This document shows, piece after piece, positions 53,405-63,587 of a DNA stretch of 64,000 nt (position 1 is its first letter; each line of letters starts with the position of its first letter). The stretch lies in assembly GCF_028743495.1 (NCBI RefSeq), contig NZ_CP117968.1; one strand, given 5' to 3'. A model generated the notes under the pieces. It saw only the letters and a program-made list of their open reading frames with translations, ran no database searches and was not told the DNA's origin. A program made the position numbers and the translations under genes. The stretch comes from Allobacillus halotolerans (GTDB taxonomy: Bacteria; Bacillota; Bacilli; Bacillales; Alkalibacillaceae).

Positions 53405-55114
53405 TTATTCTTTCAATCTTAATTTTTCAATTTCGCTTTCAACAGGTGTTACATAAACCGTCTGTTGGTTGTCATAGGTGACGTATCCTGGTTTTGCGCC
53501 ATTTGGTTTTCGGACGTGCTTCACTTTCGTGTAGTCTACCGGAACAGAGGAAGAGTGTTTCGATTTGCTGTAGAAAGCCGCAATTGTCGCAGCTTCTACA
53601 ATCGTTTCTTCGCTTGGACTTGTTGATTTAATGATGACGTGTGAACCAGGTATGTCTTTCGTGTGTAACCAGATATCTTCTTTACCTGCTTGACGGTTCG
53701 TTAAGTATTCGTTTTGTTTATTGTTTCGCCCAACATAGATCTCCGTACCATCTGTTGCTTGAAAACGATCAAAACGGATGACTTTTTTCTTTTTCTTTTT
53801 GTTTTTCGTAGATTTTTTCTTTAAATAGCCTTCATCTTCAAGCTCAGCTCGGATATCTTCCAGATCTTCTTCACGAGCGTCTTCAAGCTGTTGAATCAAC
53901 CGATCTAAATAATCAATTTCTGCTTTCGCTTTTTCAATTTCTTTTGTAACGACTTCTTTTGATTTTTTAAGTTTTTGATATTGTTTAAACAGTTGCTGTG
54001 CATTCTCACTGGCAGATTTATTCGGGTTTAACTCGATTGTAATCTCTTTTTGATCGGGATCGTAGTAATCAATGACCGTAACTTGATTGTCGCCAGGTTT
54101 CACAAGATGCATATGAGCAGTCAGTAGTTCACCAAATTTTTGGTATTGTTCTGCATCTTCGGCTTTTTTCAATGTTTGTTGCTGTTTTTTTATTTTACGT
54201 TCATTTTTACTGCGCTCATTTTTAAGCAAACGCATAATGTCATGTGTTAACCCCTTGACTCGGTCACGTTCAGCTTTTCCTTGGTAAAAGGCATCAAGCA
54301 TTTCACTGACTGTTTCATATGAGGTAGTCGGTTCTCCAAGTTGTACGTTTTTCAACACATGAAAATCATCTTTTTGGCCACGACCTATATGGGGATGAAA
54401 ATCGTTCTCCATTAATTGAGTTTGAAACTGTTCAAACACTTCAATATATTTCTTTTCATCTCCTAAATAAGCGAGGTCTGCAATTGACTGACTGACCAAT
54501 GGAGAAACACCCATCAGAATAGATAGGATTTGTCGATCAATTTTACCTGTATTAAAGTCTAGCTTTTTGACAAACTCTGTTGGGTCAAGCTCTAATGGAT
54601 TGATCTTACCTTGTTCAGGTGGAAAAATGTACGTTTGGCCAGGTAACAATGCCCGGTACCTGTTTTGAGAGAACCCAATATGTTTCATTGATTCGAGAAT
54701 TACGTTTCTACTCGGATCAACTAGCACGATGTGACTATGTTTGCCCATTAATTCAATGTACAAATCGTAATCCAACGAATCACCGATTTCATCTTTGCTC
54801 GTTACTCTAATTCGGATGATTCGTTCCATACTAATTTGCTCAACGGATTTAATAAAACCTGAGCCTAAATATTTTCTTAATACCATACAGAATAATGGTG
54901 GTTCTTTAGGATTGGTATATTTCTCACTTGTTAAATGAACCCGAGCATAATTCGGGTGCACAGAGAGTAATAAATTTTTGTTTTGACCATTTTTTCGAAC
55001 GGTAATGATTAATTCATGGTCGGTTGGCTGATGAATCTTTGTCATTCGTCCAGTGACTAATTCTGTTGATAGATCGTTGACTAACGCATAAGTGACGATT
55101 CCATCTAATGGCAT
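53405..55114 (-). CDS. rqcH: RqcH (NFACT family), ribosome quality control
   Basis: A 569-residue NFACT protein: NFACT-N (1-170), helix-hairpin-helix, a long coiled coil (about 270-430), and NFACT-R with HTKDIPGSHVIIKS. In B. subtilis RqcH adds alanine tails to nascent chains on split 50S subunits. The residue pair known as D97-R98 there reads Glu97-Arg98 here (QISMERIIRI). It was formerly called fibronectin-binding protein YloA. The start follows GAGGTG. It points against uraA and away from yloC. Confidence 0.93.
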   Translation of the reverse strand: MPLDGIVTYALVNDLSTELVTGRMTKIHQPTDHELIITVRKNGQNKNLLLSVHPNYARVHLTSEKYTNPKEPPLFCMVLRKYLGSGFIKSVEQISMERIIRIRVTSKDEIGDSLDYDLYIELMGKHSHIVLVDPSRNVILESMKHIGFSQNRYRALLPGQTYIFPPEQGKINPLELDPTEFVKKLDFNTGKIDRQILSILMGVSPLVSQSIADLAYLGDEKKYIEVFEQFQTQLMENDFHPHIGRGQKDDFHVLKNVQLGEPTTSYETVSEMLDAFYQGKAERDRVKGLTHDIMRLLKNERSKNERKIKKQQQTLKKAEDAEQYQKFGELLTAHMHLVKPGDNQVTVIDYYDPDQKEITIELNPNKSASENAQQLFKQYQKLKKSKEVVTKEIEKAKAEIDYLDRLIQQLEDAREEDLEDIRAELEDEGYLKKKSTKNKKKKKKVIRFDRFQATDGTEIYVGRNNKQNEYLTNRQAGKEDIWLHTKDIPGSHVIIKSTSPSEETIVEAATIAAFYSKSKHSSSVPVDYTKVKHVRKPNGAKPGYVTYDNQQTVYVTPVESEIEKLRLKE

Positions 55115-55314
55115 AAAAACACCTCATTTCTTTCAATAGTGTATCATGAACACAGACTCAATAGAATGTGTGATGCTTTATAAACAAAAATAATATTTTC
55201 TGTATAAATCGTTCAATTGCAAGATTATAAAATCAATCAATCGCTCGAAACAGTTGAAAAACACTTTTCAATAGTGCAAGAATAATAAGAGATGAAAAAG
55301 GTAAGGTGATTCAA

Positions 55315-56193
55315 ATGATTAAGAGTATGACGGGTTATGGTCGCTATGTTTCACATGATCAAAAAAGACAAATCACCATCGAAGTGAAAACAGTCAATCA
55401 TCGATATTTAGATATTTCGTGTAAAATTCCACGAGAGCTTTATCCGTATGAAAATGAATTAAAAAAACAAATGAAAGGCCAACTAAAAAGAGGAAGAGTC
55501 GATGTCTATATTTCTTGTGCCGGAGAACAACTGACGGATAAAAAAATGCAGGTTGATTGGGATGTGTTTGAACAATATTTAAATAATATCAATGCACTTC
55601 AAGAAAAGGGGAATGTACAAGGGTCTTTATCGATTGAACACATTCTATCGATGGAAGATTTATTCTATATCGAAGAACCTGATCATTTGGATGAACAGTT
55701 ATTTGAAATTATCAAAAACGGACTACAAAAAGCTTTAGAACAAGTGGTTGAGATGCGGACCGTTGAAGGGGAAGCGATTCAAAAAGATTTTCATAGCCGC
55801 ATTCGCCTGTTGAAAAGCTATACAGCTCAATTGGAAGAGCATGCGAAGTCGATGGAAACACAACAATTCAATTCCTTAAAAGAGAAGTTGGAAACGATGC
55901 TTGATGGAAAAGGAATTGATGACGAGCGAATTGTTCAGGAAGCCGCTATTCAAATAGAAAAAGCGGATATAGCAGAAGAGTTGACACGACTTCACTCGCA
56001 TATGGATCAATTTATAGAAACAGTAAAAAAGAATGATTCCATCGGTCGTAAGCTTGATTTCATTGCACAGGAATTGTTGAGAGAAGTAAATACCATCGCA
56101 TCAAAATCAATTCTCTCGGAAGTTAGCCGAATAGCTGTTGAAATGAAGAGTGAAATAGAGAAAATCAAAGAACAAGTACAAAATATAGAATAG
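55315..56193 (+). CDS. yloC: YloC, YicC-family endoribonuclease
   Basis: A 292-residue protein with the YicC start MIKSMTGYGRYV and the C-terminal DUF1732 motif GRKLDFIAQELLREVNTIAS. YicC/YloC proteins are recently described endoribonucleases. The start at 55315 is 5 bp behind TAAGGTGAT; a GTG at 55306 lies inside it. Confidence 0.92.
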   Translation: MIKSMTGYGRYVSHDQKRQITIEVKTVNHRYLDISCKIPRELYPYENELKKQMKGQLKRGRVDVYISCAGEQLTDKKMQVDWDVFEQYLNNINALQEKGNVQGSLSIEHILSMEDLFYIEEPDHLDEQLFEIIKNGLQKALEQVVEMRTVEGEAIQKDFHSRIRLLKSYTAQLEEHAKSMETQQFNSLKEKLETMLDGKGIDDERIVQEAAIQIEKADIAEELTRLHSHMDQFIETVKKNDSIGRKLDFIAQELLREVNTIASKSILSEVSRIAVEMKSEIEKIKEQVQNIE

Positions 56194-56196
56194 AAT

Positions 56197-56226
56197 TTGA
56201 GTTTTTAGTTGTTTTTAGCGTATAAT
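56197..56226 (+). promoter_or_regulatory. Promoter of remA
   Basis: TTGAGT and a consensus TATAAT are 18 bp apart, 57 bp before the remA start. Confidence 0.7.
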
Positions 56227-56282
56227 AGGAGTATTCACAAAAAATAAAAGAGTATGTACTGAACTAGTTAGGGGAGTAGAGA

Positions 56283-56543
56283 ATGAATCTGAAACTGATT
56301 AATATTGGATTTGGAAATGTTGTGTCAGCAAACCGAATCATTTCCATCGTATCACCAGAGTCAGCTCCAATTAAACGAATTATTACTGTAGCAAGAGATG
56401 AAAATAAACTTGTTGATGCAACATACGGTCGTCGGACAAGGGCGGTTATCGTTACAGATAGTGACCATGTGATTCTATCTGCTGTTCAGCCAGAAACAGT
56501 CGGTGGCCGAATTGATAATGACGATATGAACGGAGATAATTAG
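56283..56543 (+). CDS. remA: RemA, biofilm matrix regulator
   Basis: An 86-residue DNA-binding protein (MNLKLINIGFGNVVSANRII, residues 1-20; RTRAVIVTDSDHVILSA). RemA forms oligomeric rings and activates matrix and osmoprotection genes in B. subtilis. It lies between yloC and gmk as expected. Confidence 0.95.
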   Translation: MNLKLINIGFGNVVSANRIISIVSPESAPIKRIITVARDENKLVDATYGRRTRAVIVTDSDHVILSAVQPETVGGRIDNDDMNGDN

Positions 56544-56554
56544 GAGGAACGTTT

Positions 56555-57175
56555 GTGGAAGATGAAAAAGGAATCCTGTTTATTCTATCCGGTCCGTCCG
56601 GTGTAGGAAAAGGAACGGTCAGAAAAGCTTTATTTGAACAAGATCCCGCATTGCAGTATTCAATTTCTGTTACAACCCGTAAGCCGCGCGTCGGTGAGGA
56701 AAACGGTGTCGATTACTTCTTTAAGAGTAAAGAAGATGTCGAGGAAATGATTGAGCAAAATGAATTAATTGAGTATGCTGAGTATGTAGGAAATTATTAT
56801 GGAACCCCAAAAGCTTATGTGGAAGAAACACTTAAAGAGGGTAAGGATGTATTTTTAGAAATTGAAGTGCAAGGTGCCATGCAGGTGAAGAAAAACTTTC
56901 CTGAAGGTGTCTTTATCTTTTTGTTTCCACCAAGTTTGGAAGAACTAAAAAACAGAATTATCGATCGCGGTACTGAGACGGAAAACTTGGTTAAAAACCG
57001 CTTGCTCGAAGCAAAAAAGGAAATTGACATGATGGATGAATATGATTATGTCGTCGTCAATGATCAAGTTAAGAAGGCTGTTTCACGCATTCAGTCAATT
57101 GTTGTGAGTGAACATTGTAAAAGAGAGCGAGTCTCCAAACAATATAAAAAAGCATTAGGAAGGGTGGATTTGTAA
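56555..57175 (+). CDS. gmk: Guanylate kinase Gmk
   Basis: A 206-residue GMP kinase with the P-loop LSGPSGVGKGT (near residue 9), GMP-binding TTRKPRVGEENGVDYFF and the lid RGTETENLVKNRL. GTG start at 56555 behind AGGAGGAACG. The stop overlaps the rpoZ start by one base. Confidence 0.96.
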   Translation: MEDEKGILFILSGPSGVGKGTVRKALFEQDPALQYSISVTTRKPRVGEENGVDYFFKSKEDVEEMIEQNELIEYAEYVGNYYGTPKAYVEETLKEGKDVFLEIEVQGAMQVKKNFPEGVFIFLFPPSLEELKNRIIDRGTETENLVKNRLLEAKKEIDMMDEYDYVVVNDQVKKAVSRIQSIVVSEHCKRERVSKQYKKALGRVDL

Positions 57176-57372
57176 TGCTCGAACCATCTGTAGATAACTT
57201 ATTGAAAAAAATCGATTCCAAATATGCAATCGTCACGATTGCCGCTAAACGTGCAAGAGAACTTCATGAAAAAGAAAACCATATGCTTGAGCAACCGACA
57301 TCCAAAAAGTTGGTCGGAGTTGCACTAGAAGAAATTCTAGATGAAAAATTGGCAATCAAACAGCAAGACTGA
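57175..57372 (+). CDS. rpoZ: RNA polymerase omega subunit
   Basis: A 65-residue omega subunit (MLEPSVDNLLKKIDSKYAIV; AAKRARELHE, KKLVGVALEEI). It supports assembly of the beta' subunit. It is coupled to gmk and followed by a terminator. Confidence 0.95.
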   Translation: MLEPSVDNLLKKIDSKYAIVTIAAKRARELHEKENHMLEQPTSKKLVGVALEEILDEKLAIKQQD

Positions 57373-57378
57373 GGAAAG

Positions 57379-57414
57379 ACCCGGCTTCTCATTTACAAGA
57401 GAAGTCGGGTTTTT
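57379..57414 (+). terminator. Terminator of remA-gmk-rpoZ
   Basis: ACCCGGCTTCTC pairs with GAGAAGTCGGGT (one G-U) and is followed by a T-run. It lies 6 bp after the rpoZ stop. Confidence 0.92.
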
Positions 57415-57636
57415 CTTGTCCAGGTATCATCTAGTGGAAACAGATATTCGATTCACGTATAATTGTAATAGTTTATATAAAAGCACCGTTGGTTAATCAG
57501 GTTTTCTTTTCTTCCACACATCGAAAACGTTAACATAGTAAGCATGGATATATATGGTTTTAAAAGTATATGTCACGAACGATGAAACGAAATAATACGA
57601 AAGCCTTAATCCATCGTAATTGACGGAGGTTATCAT

Positions 57637-58833
57637 ATGTTAAATGGAAAAAATGTTGTATTAGGTGTCTCTGGTGGGATCGCTGCCTATAAAGCTTGTG
57701 CACTAACAAGTAAGTTAGTCCAACAGGGAGCCAATGTAAAAGTGATTATGACAGAAGGCGCGACAGAATTTGTTCAACCACTTACCTTCCAAGCCTTGTC
57801 GAGAAATCCAGTTTACACGGATGCATTTGATGAAAAAAATCCAGAAAAAATTGCCCATATCGATTTGGCAGACTGGTCAGATCTCATTATTTTGGCACCA
57901 GCAACTGCCCATTTACTGGGTAGAATAGCGAATGGTCTGGCAGATGATATGTTGACGACCACATTATTGGCAGCGACGTCACCCGTTTATGTCGCACCTG
58001 CGATGAATGTTCATATGTATGCTCACCCATCTGTTAAAAAGAATTTGATTGAACTTGAAAAAATGGGCTATCGTTTTATTGAACCGGGGGACGGCTATTT
58101 GGCATGTGGTTATGTAGGAAAAGGTCGTTTGGAAGAGCCTGAACGAATTATTGAAGTGATTAATGACCATGAAAAAAAGACAGAATTGATGAAGGATAAA
58201 AAAGTGCTGATTACAGCGGGACCTACACAAGAAATCATCGATCCGGTCAGATTTTTTACGAATCACTCATCAGGAAAGATGGGCTATGCCTTAGCTCAAG
58301 CGGCAAAAGATCTAGGGGCTGATGTTACGCTCATTTCCGGACCCGTGTCTTTAGAAAAAATTGCAGGTGTCCGTACAATTGACGTTCAGTCAGCGGATGA
58401 AATGTATCAAGCAGTAATGAAAGAATTCCACGAACAAGATTTAGTGATTAAGTCAGCAGCGGTTGCAGATTATCGGCCAAAACAAACGTCTGATCAGAAA
58501 ATGAAGAAAAAAGAAGGCGACCTTGTCATCGAGCTCGAACGAACAAAGGATATCTTGGCGACGCTAGGTGAAGAAAAATCGAATCAATATTTAGTCGGTT
58601 TTGCGGCGGAATCAGAAAATCCGCTGGCGTATGGGCAAGAAAAATTAAAACGAAAGCAACTCGACGCAATTGTTATCAATGAAATTGGTTTTCAGAAAGG
58701 ATTCCAATCCGATCACAATGAAGTTGTTTTTTATTCAAAAGACGGAGAAGAGCATCGAATTCCTTATGCAACAAAAAAAGAGATTGCTGAGGAACTGATG
58801 CAGTTAGTTAATCGAAAAATGACGGAGGAATAA
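57637..58833 (+). CDS. coaBC: CoaBC, phosphopantothenoylcysteine synthase/decarboxylase
   Basis: A 398-residue bifunctional enzyme of CoA synthesis. The N-terminal FMN-dependent decarboxylase (CoaC, about 1-180) has GVSGGIAAYKA, PAMNVHMY and ACGYVGKGRLEEP; the C-terminal synthetase (CoaB) has ITAGPTQEIIDPVRFFTN and KSAAVADYRPK. GGAGG lies 7 bp before the start. The gene ends 2 bp before priA. Confidence 0.96.
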   Translation: MLNGKNVVLGVSGGIAAYKACALTSKLVQQGANVKVIMTEGATEFVQPLTFQALSRNPVYTDAFDEKNPEKIAHIDLADWSDLIILAPATAHLLGRIANGLADDMLTTTLLAATSPVYVAPAMNVHMYAHPSVKKNLIELEKMGYRFIEPGDGYLACGYVGKGRLEEPERIIEVINDHEKKTELMKDKKVLITAGPTQEIIDPVRFFTNHSSGKMGYALAQAAKDLGADVTLISGPVSLEKIAGVRTIDVQSADEMYQAVMKEFHEQDLVIKSAAVADYRPKQTSDQKMKKKEGDLVIELERTKDILATLGEEKSNQYLVGFAAESENPLAYGQEKLKRKQLDAIVINEIGFQKGFQSDHNEVVFYSKDGEEHRIPYATKKEIAEELMQLVNRKMTEE

Positions 58834-58835
58834 GC

Positions 58836-61247
58836 ATGGCGGTAGCAAAAGTCGTCATCGATGTTGCAGCTGCAGCAATCGATTCTTTATTTGATTATGA
58901 AATTCCTGAAAATCTAGAAGGTAGTGTACAGCCAGGAGTCCGTGTTGTTGTTCCATTTGGACCACGAAAAGTCATGGGATTTGTGACCGAATTGACGAGT
59001 GAAAGTGATTTTGAATCGTTAAAAGAAATTATTAGCGTTATGGATCATATTCCTGTCCTGACGAAAGAATTACTTGATCTATCGAAGTGGTTACAAGAAG
59101 AAACTCTTTGCTATCGAATTTCCGCCATGCAGGCGATGTTACCGGCCGCTTTTAAAGCGAAGTACAAAAAGGAAGTTTGGTTGCTGGCTGACGAAGATGA
59201 ACTTCCGGATTCGTGGAAAATCGCTGCAGAAGGACGCGAGGTATTTCCCTTTGAAGAGCTGGATAAACATCAAATACCTTCAAGCCAAGTCACTCGGATG
59301 GTTCAAGAAGGACTTATTGATATTAAATATATCGTCAAAGGAAAAAATCGTGTAAAAAGAGACACATATATTGAGTTAGCTGTTGATGAACAAGTTTTAC
59401 TTGAGGCGATTGAAGATTTAGGAAATCAAGCAAAGAAGCAGCGATTAGTTTTAGAATTTTTTTCGAAAAATCCTCGGCCTATTTTACTCAATGACTTAAT
59501 TAAGAAGCTCCAAACAACCAAGGGACCAATCGATCAACTGATCGAAAAAAAGATTTTAAAACGTGTAAAAAAAGAAGTCTATCGCGATCCCTATCAAAAA
59601 GACACAACAGAACGCACAAAACCGTTAATTCTCACCGATCAACAACAAGCAGCCATTGAACCGATTCACCAATCGATTGATCAAAATAAGCATGAAGTTT
59701 TTCTATTGCATGGTGTTACAGGTAGTGGGAAGACAGAAATCTATTTACAATCAATTGAACGAGTGATCAATGAAGGAAAAGAAGCGATTGTGTTAGTGCC
59801 GGAAATCTCCTTAACACCGCAAATGGTTACGCGGTTCAAGGAGCGTTTTGGTGGAGAAGTTGCTGTTTTACATAGTGCGCTATCCCAAGGTGAAAAGTAT
59901 GATGAATGGCGAAAAATTCAACGAAAAGAAGTGAGCGTTGTTGTTGGAGCGCGTTCAGCTGTGTTTGCTCCATTTGAGAATCTAGGGATTATTATTATTG
60001 ATGAAGAACATGAGACAAGCTATAAACAAGAAGATTATCCAAAATACCACGCACGTGAAGTAGCAAAGTACCGAGGACGTGCTCATCAATGCCCTGTTGT
60101 CTTAGGTAGTGCAACACCGACGTTAGAGTCCTATGCCAGGGCATCAAAGGGTGTTTATAAATTACTTGAATTAACAGATCGTGTAAACGAACAAGATCTA
60201 CCGAACATTGAAATCGTTGATATGCGTACGGAGTTGGAAAAAGGAAACCGATCGATGTTTTCTGAATCATTAACCGAAAAAATTCAAGATCGTCTGGATA
60301 AAAATGAACAGATCGTTCTTCTTTTGAATCGTAGAGGCTATTCATCATTCGTCATGTGTCGCGAGTGTGGTGAAACGATACAATGCGAACACTGTGATAT
60401 TTCGATGACCTATCATCAAAGACAACATAAACTGAAGTGTCACTACTGTAATGCTGAACGTAGAATGCCAAAAACATGTCCGAATTGCGAAAGTGATGCC
60501 ATCCGATTTTTCGGTACCGGAACACAAAAGGTGGAAGAAGCACTGAATACCCAGTTTGAAACGGCTCGTGTTATACGGATGGATGTCGATACAACGTCGC
60601 GAAAAGGTGCTCACGAGAAGTTATTGAATCAATTTGGACGAGGCGAAGCGGATATATTACTTGGAACCCAAATGATTGCCAAGGGACTTGATTTTAAAAA
60701 TGTGACGCTTGTCGGTGTCATAGCGGCAGATTCAATGCTTCATTTACCAGACTTTCGCGCAAGTGAACGTTCATTTCAATTACTGACACAGGTCAGCGGT
60801 CGGGCAGGACGCCATGAACTTCCTGGAGAAGTAGTTGTCCAGACCTATACGCCTGAACATTACTCCGTTGTATTAGCGAGTGAATATGATTATGAAGGAT
60901 TTTTTCAGCGAGAAATGAACTTTCGAAAACAGGTTGGTTATCCACCGTATTATTTTATGGTGTTGATCAACTTATCACATGAAAATCACGTACAAGTGAA
61001 CCAAATGGCCAATGAACTTGCCAATGAGTTAGCCAAAAATTTATCGAAAGAGTCAATTTTATTAGGCCCAACCCCATCGCCAATGCTACGGATTAAAGAT
61101 CGCTATCGTTATCAATGCATGATAAAATATAAGCGAAAAGAAGAAGTCGATCAGGCTTTGCGAAGCGTATTGGAGCATTTTAAGAGAGAAGTGAATCAAA
61201 ACAAACTTCAAATGACGATTGATTTTGATCCATACTACTTTATGTAA
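58836..61247 (+). CDS. priA: Primosomal helicase PriA
   Basis: An 803-residue replication restart helicase. It has an N-terminal 3'-DNA-binding domain, Walker A GVTGSGKTEIY (near residue 292), the DEEH box (IIIIDEEHETSYKQ), and the eight-Cys zinc region CRECGETIQCEHCDIS with CHYCNAE and CPNCES (about 508-550). It restarts stalled forks by loading DnaD/DnaB/DnaI. Confidence 0.97.
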   Translation: MAVAKVVIDVAAAAIDSLFDYEIPENLEGSVQPGVRVVVPFGPRKVMGFVTELTSESDFESLKEIISVMDHIPVLTKELLDLSKWLQEETLCYRISAMQAMLPAAFKAKYKKEVWLLADEDELPDSWKIAAEGREVFPFEELDKHQIPSSQVTRMVQEGLIDIKYIVKGKNRVKRDTYIELAVDEQVLLEAIEDLGNQAKKQRLVLEFFSKNPRPILLNDLIKKLQTTKGPIDQLIEKKILKRVKKEVYRDPYQKDTTERTKPLILTDQQQAAIEPIHQSIDQNKHEVFLLHGVTGSGKTEIYLQSIERVINEGKEAIVLVPEISLTPQMVTRFKERFGGEVAVLHSALSQGEKYDEWRKIQRKEVSVVVGARSAVFAPFENLGIIIIDEEHETSYKQEDYPKYHAREVAKYRGRAHQCPVVLGSATPTLESYARASKGVYKLLELTDRVNEQDLPNIEIVDMRTELEKGNRSMFSESLTEKIQDRLDKNEQIVLLLNRRGYSSFVMCRECGETIQCEHCDISMTYHQRQHKLKCHYCNAERRMPKTCPNCESDAIRFFGTGTQKVEEALNTQFETARVIRMDVDTTSRKGAHEKLLNQFGRGEADILLGTQMIAKGLDFKNVTLVGVIAADSMLHLPDFRASERSFQLLTQVSGRAGRHELPGEVVVQTYTPEHYSVVLASEYDYEGFFQREMNFRKQVGYPPYYFMVLINLSHENHVQVNQMANELANELAKNLSKESILLGPTPSPMLRIKDRYRYQCMIKYKRKEEVDQALRSVLEHFKREVNQNKLQMTIDFDPYYFM

Positions 61248-61280
61248 ATTTGAAACAATAGATTGGAAAAGGAGTATTCG

Positions 61281-62216
61281 ATGACGAAAAAAATTGTGTT
61301 TATGGGTACACCGGATTTTAGTGTTCCTATATTGAAAATGTTGGTTGAATCGGATTACCAGGTTGTAGCAGTCGTTACACAACCAGACAAACCAAAAGGA
61401 AGAAAGCGCCAATTGACCCCTTCGCCGGTTAAGGAATTCGCTTTGGAACGTGATCTTCCGGTTATCCAACCGAAAAAGATTCGAACGGATTATGAAGAGA
61501 TCTTACAATATGAACCAGACCTTATTGTTACAGCTGCCTATGGACAAATTTTACCGAAGGAATTATTGGATGTACCACCTTTTGGATGTATTAATGTCCA
61601 TGCTTCCTTGCTTCCTGAGTTACGTGGAGGCGCACCGATTCACTACGCCATCATGCAAGGCAAGAAGGAGACAGGCGTAACCATTATGTATATGGCAGAA
61701 GGAATGGATACAGGAGATATGATTAGTCAAGAAGCTATTCGGATCGAAGAAAACGATCATACCGGAAGTCTTCATGATAAATTATCGACTGTAGGAGCAG
61801 GCTTATTGAAAAAAACACTGCCAGAAATTTTTGGAAATGAAGTTAACGCAATCCCTCAAGATCATGGACAAGCAACATATGCATACACCATTAAACGAGA
61901 TGAAGAAAAAATTGATTGGCAAAAAAGTCAAGAGGAAATCTATAACCATATCCGTGGACTGCATCCATGGCCGGTTGCATATACGACTTACAAAGACCAA
62001 ACAATTAAAGTTTGGTGGGCGGAGAAGGTCGAACAACCCTCAAGTGGAAAACCAGGAGAAATCCTCCGGGTTGATGATGGTTTAATAATCGGAACAGTTG
62101 ATGGAAAACAACTGAATATTACAGAGATTCAGCTCGCAGGAAAGAAACGGATGAAAACTGAAGACTTTTTGCGTGGCAGTAAGGATTACTTCACAGTAGG
62201 TGAGCAGTTAGGATGA
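61281..62216 (+). CDS. fmt: Methionyl-tRNA formyltransferase Fmt
   Basis: A 311-residue enzyme that formylates initiator Met-tRNA. The start MTKKIVFMGTPDFS follows AAAGGAG; the catalytic loop is INVHASLLPELRGGAPIHYA. In B. subtilis the deformylase gene def lies between priA and fmt; here the gap is only 33 bp and def is absent. Confidence 0.96.
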   Translation: MTKKIVFMGTPDFSVPILKMLVESDYQVVAVVTQPDKPKGRKRQLTPSPVKEFALERDLPVIQPKKIRTDYEEILQYEPDLIVTAAYGQILPKELLDVPPFGCINVHASLLPELRGGAPIHYAIMQGKKETGVTIMYMAEGMDTGDMISQEAIRIEENDHTGSLHDKLSTVGAGLLKKTLPEIFGNEVNAIPQDHGQATYAYTIKRDEEKIDWQKSQEEIYNHIRGLHPWPVAYTTYKDQTIKVWWAEKVEQPSSGKPGEILRVDDGLIIGTVDGKQLNITEIQLAGKKRMKTEDFLRGSKDYFTVGEQLG

Positions 62217-62220
62217 TAGG

Positions 62221-63558
62221 ATGAAAAACGTACGAGAAGTTTCGCTCGATTTATTGATGAAAGTTGGCGACCAAGGTGGTTTCAGCCACTTATTGATCAA
62301 TCAAGCGATACAAAAGAATCAGCTTAGTCAGGAAGATAAAAATTTAATGACAGAGCTTGTTTACGGGAGTTTACAACGAAAATTGACGCTTGAATATTTC
62401 ATCAATCATTTTACAAAGAACAAAAAAATTGATTCATGGGTTTCATGGTTGCTCATGTTGTCGTTTTATCAAATGATCTATTTGGACAGAATCCCTGACC
62501 ATGCAGTCATCAATGAAGCTGTAAACATTTCTAAACGACGTGGACATAAAGGGATTTCTGGATTTGTTAATGGTGTGTTGAGAAACTTGCAACGTCAAGG
62601 GCCGCCAGATATCAATAATATTCAAGATCCCGTGAAAAGACTTTCTATCCAAACAAGTCACCCAGCATGGTTAGTGAAACGCTGGGTTGATTCATATGGA
62701 TATGAGATAACAGAAAAAATGTGTTGGTCTAATATCGACCGTAAAAATGTTTCCGTGCGTGTGCATCCATTGCGAACGACAAGGGAAAAAGCTCAGTCAT
62801 TCCTTTCAAAAGAAGCTATTGAAACGAGACCTTCACAATTGTCTGAACAAGGGCTAGTCGTTACGTCGGGAAATGTACTAAACAGTCACTTATTTCCTGA
62901 CCAATTAACAATCCAAGATGAAACTTCTATGCTCGTATCCGAAATGGTAAATCCTGAACCGGGTATGACTGTACTAGATGCTTGCAGTGCTCCAGGTGGA
63001 AAAACGACGCATTTGGCTGAGAAAATGAATAATGAAGGCAGCATCCATGCATATGATTTGCATGAAAAGAAGGTGAAGTTGGTAGCAGAAAGAGCTAAGC
63101 AACTTGGTTTGTCGATGATTGAAACAGGAGCAATGGATAGCCGACAATTAATGAATCGATTTGAAAACTTTACGTTTGATCGGATCCTTTTGGATGCACC
63201 ATGTTCTGGTCTTGGTGTCCTGCGGAGTAAACCGGATATTAAATATGCCAAGAAGGAAGAAGATATTTTATCACTAGCCAAGATTCAAAAAGAACTGCTA
63301 CATGCGGTGCTACCTTTATTGAATCAGGATGGTAAACTTGTTTATAGTACTTGTACGGTCGACCGGCAAGAAAATGATAAGCTGATCGCGCAAGTTCTGA
63401 AAGAAATGGATGAATTTGAAATCGATCAATCATTTTTTGATGAATTGCCTGAGTCGTGTAAAGAATTATCCGGCTTAACACCCTATGGTTTACAACTATT
63501 TCCTCATGATTTTGAAGCCGATGGTTTCTTTATGACGCGAATTAAACGAAAGAAATAA
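62221..63558 (+). CDS. rsmB: 16S rRNA (cytosine967-C5)-methyltransferase RsmB
   Basis: A 445-residue enzyme: an N-terminal NusB-like RNA-binding domain (1-140) and a methyltransferase domain with VLDACSAPGGKTTHLAE and the two Cys of m5C enzymes in LDAPCSGLG and YSTCTV. It starts 4 bp after fmt. Confidence 0.95.
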   Translation: MKNVREVSLDLLMKVGDQGGFSHLLINQAIQKNQLSQEDKNLMTELVYGSLQRKLTLEYFINHFTKNKKIDSWVSWLLMLSFYQMIYLDRIPDHAVINEAVNISKRRGHKGISGFVNGVLRNLQRQGPPDINNIQDPVKRLSIQTSHPAWLVKRWVDSYGYEITEKMCWSNIDRKNVSVRVHPLRTTREKAQSFLSKEAIETRPSQLSEQGLVVTSGNVLNSHLFPDQLTIQDETSMLVSEMVNPEPGMTVLDACSAPGGKTTHLAEKMNNEGSIHAYDLHEKKVKLVAERAKQLGLSMIETGAMDSRQLMNRFENFTFDRILLDAPCSGLGVLRSKPDIKYAKKEEDILSLAKIQKELLHAVLPLLNQDGKLVYSTCTVDRQENDKLIAQVLKEMDEFEIDQSFFDELPESCKELSGLTPYGLQLFPHDFEADGFFMTRIKRKK

Positions 63559-63587
63559 AGGAAGATTTGAAGAAATGAGGTGCAGAA

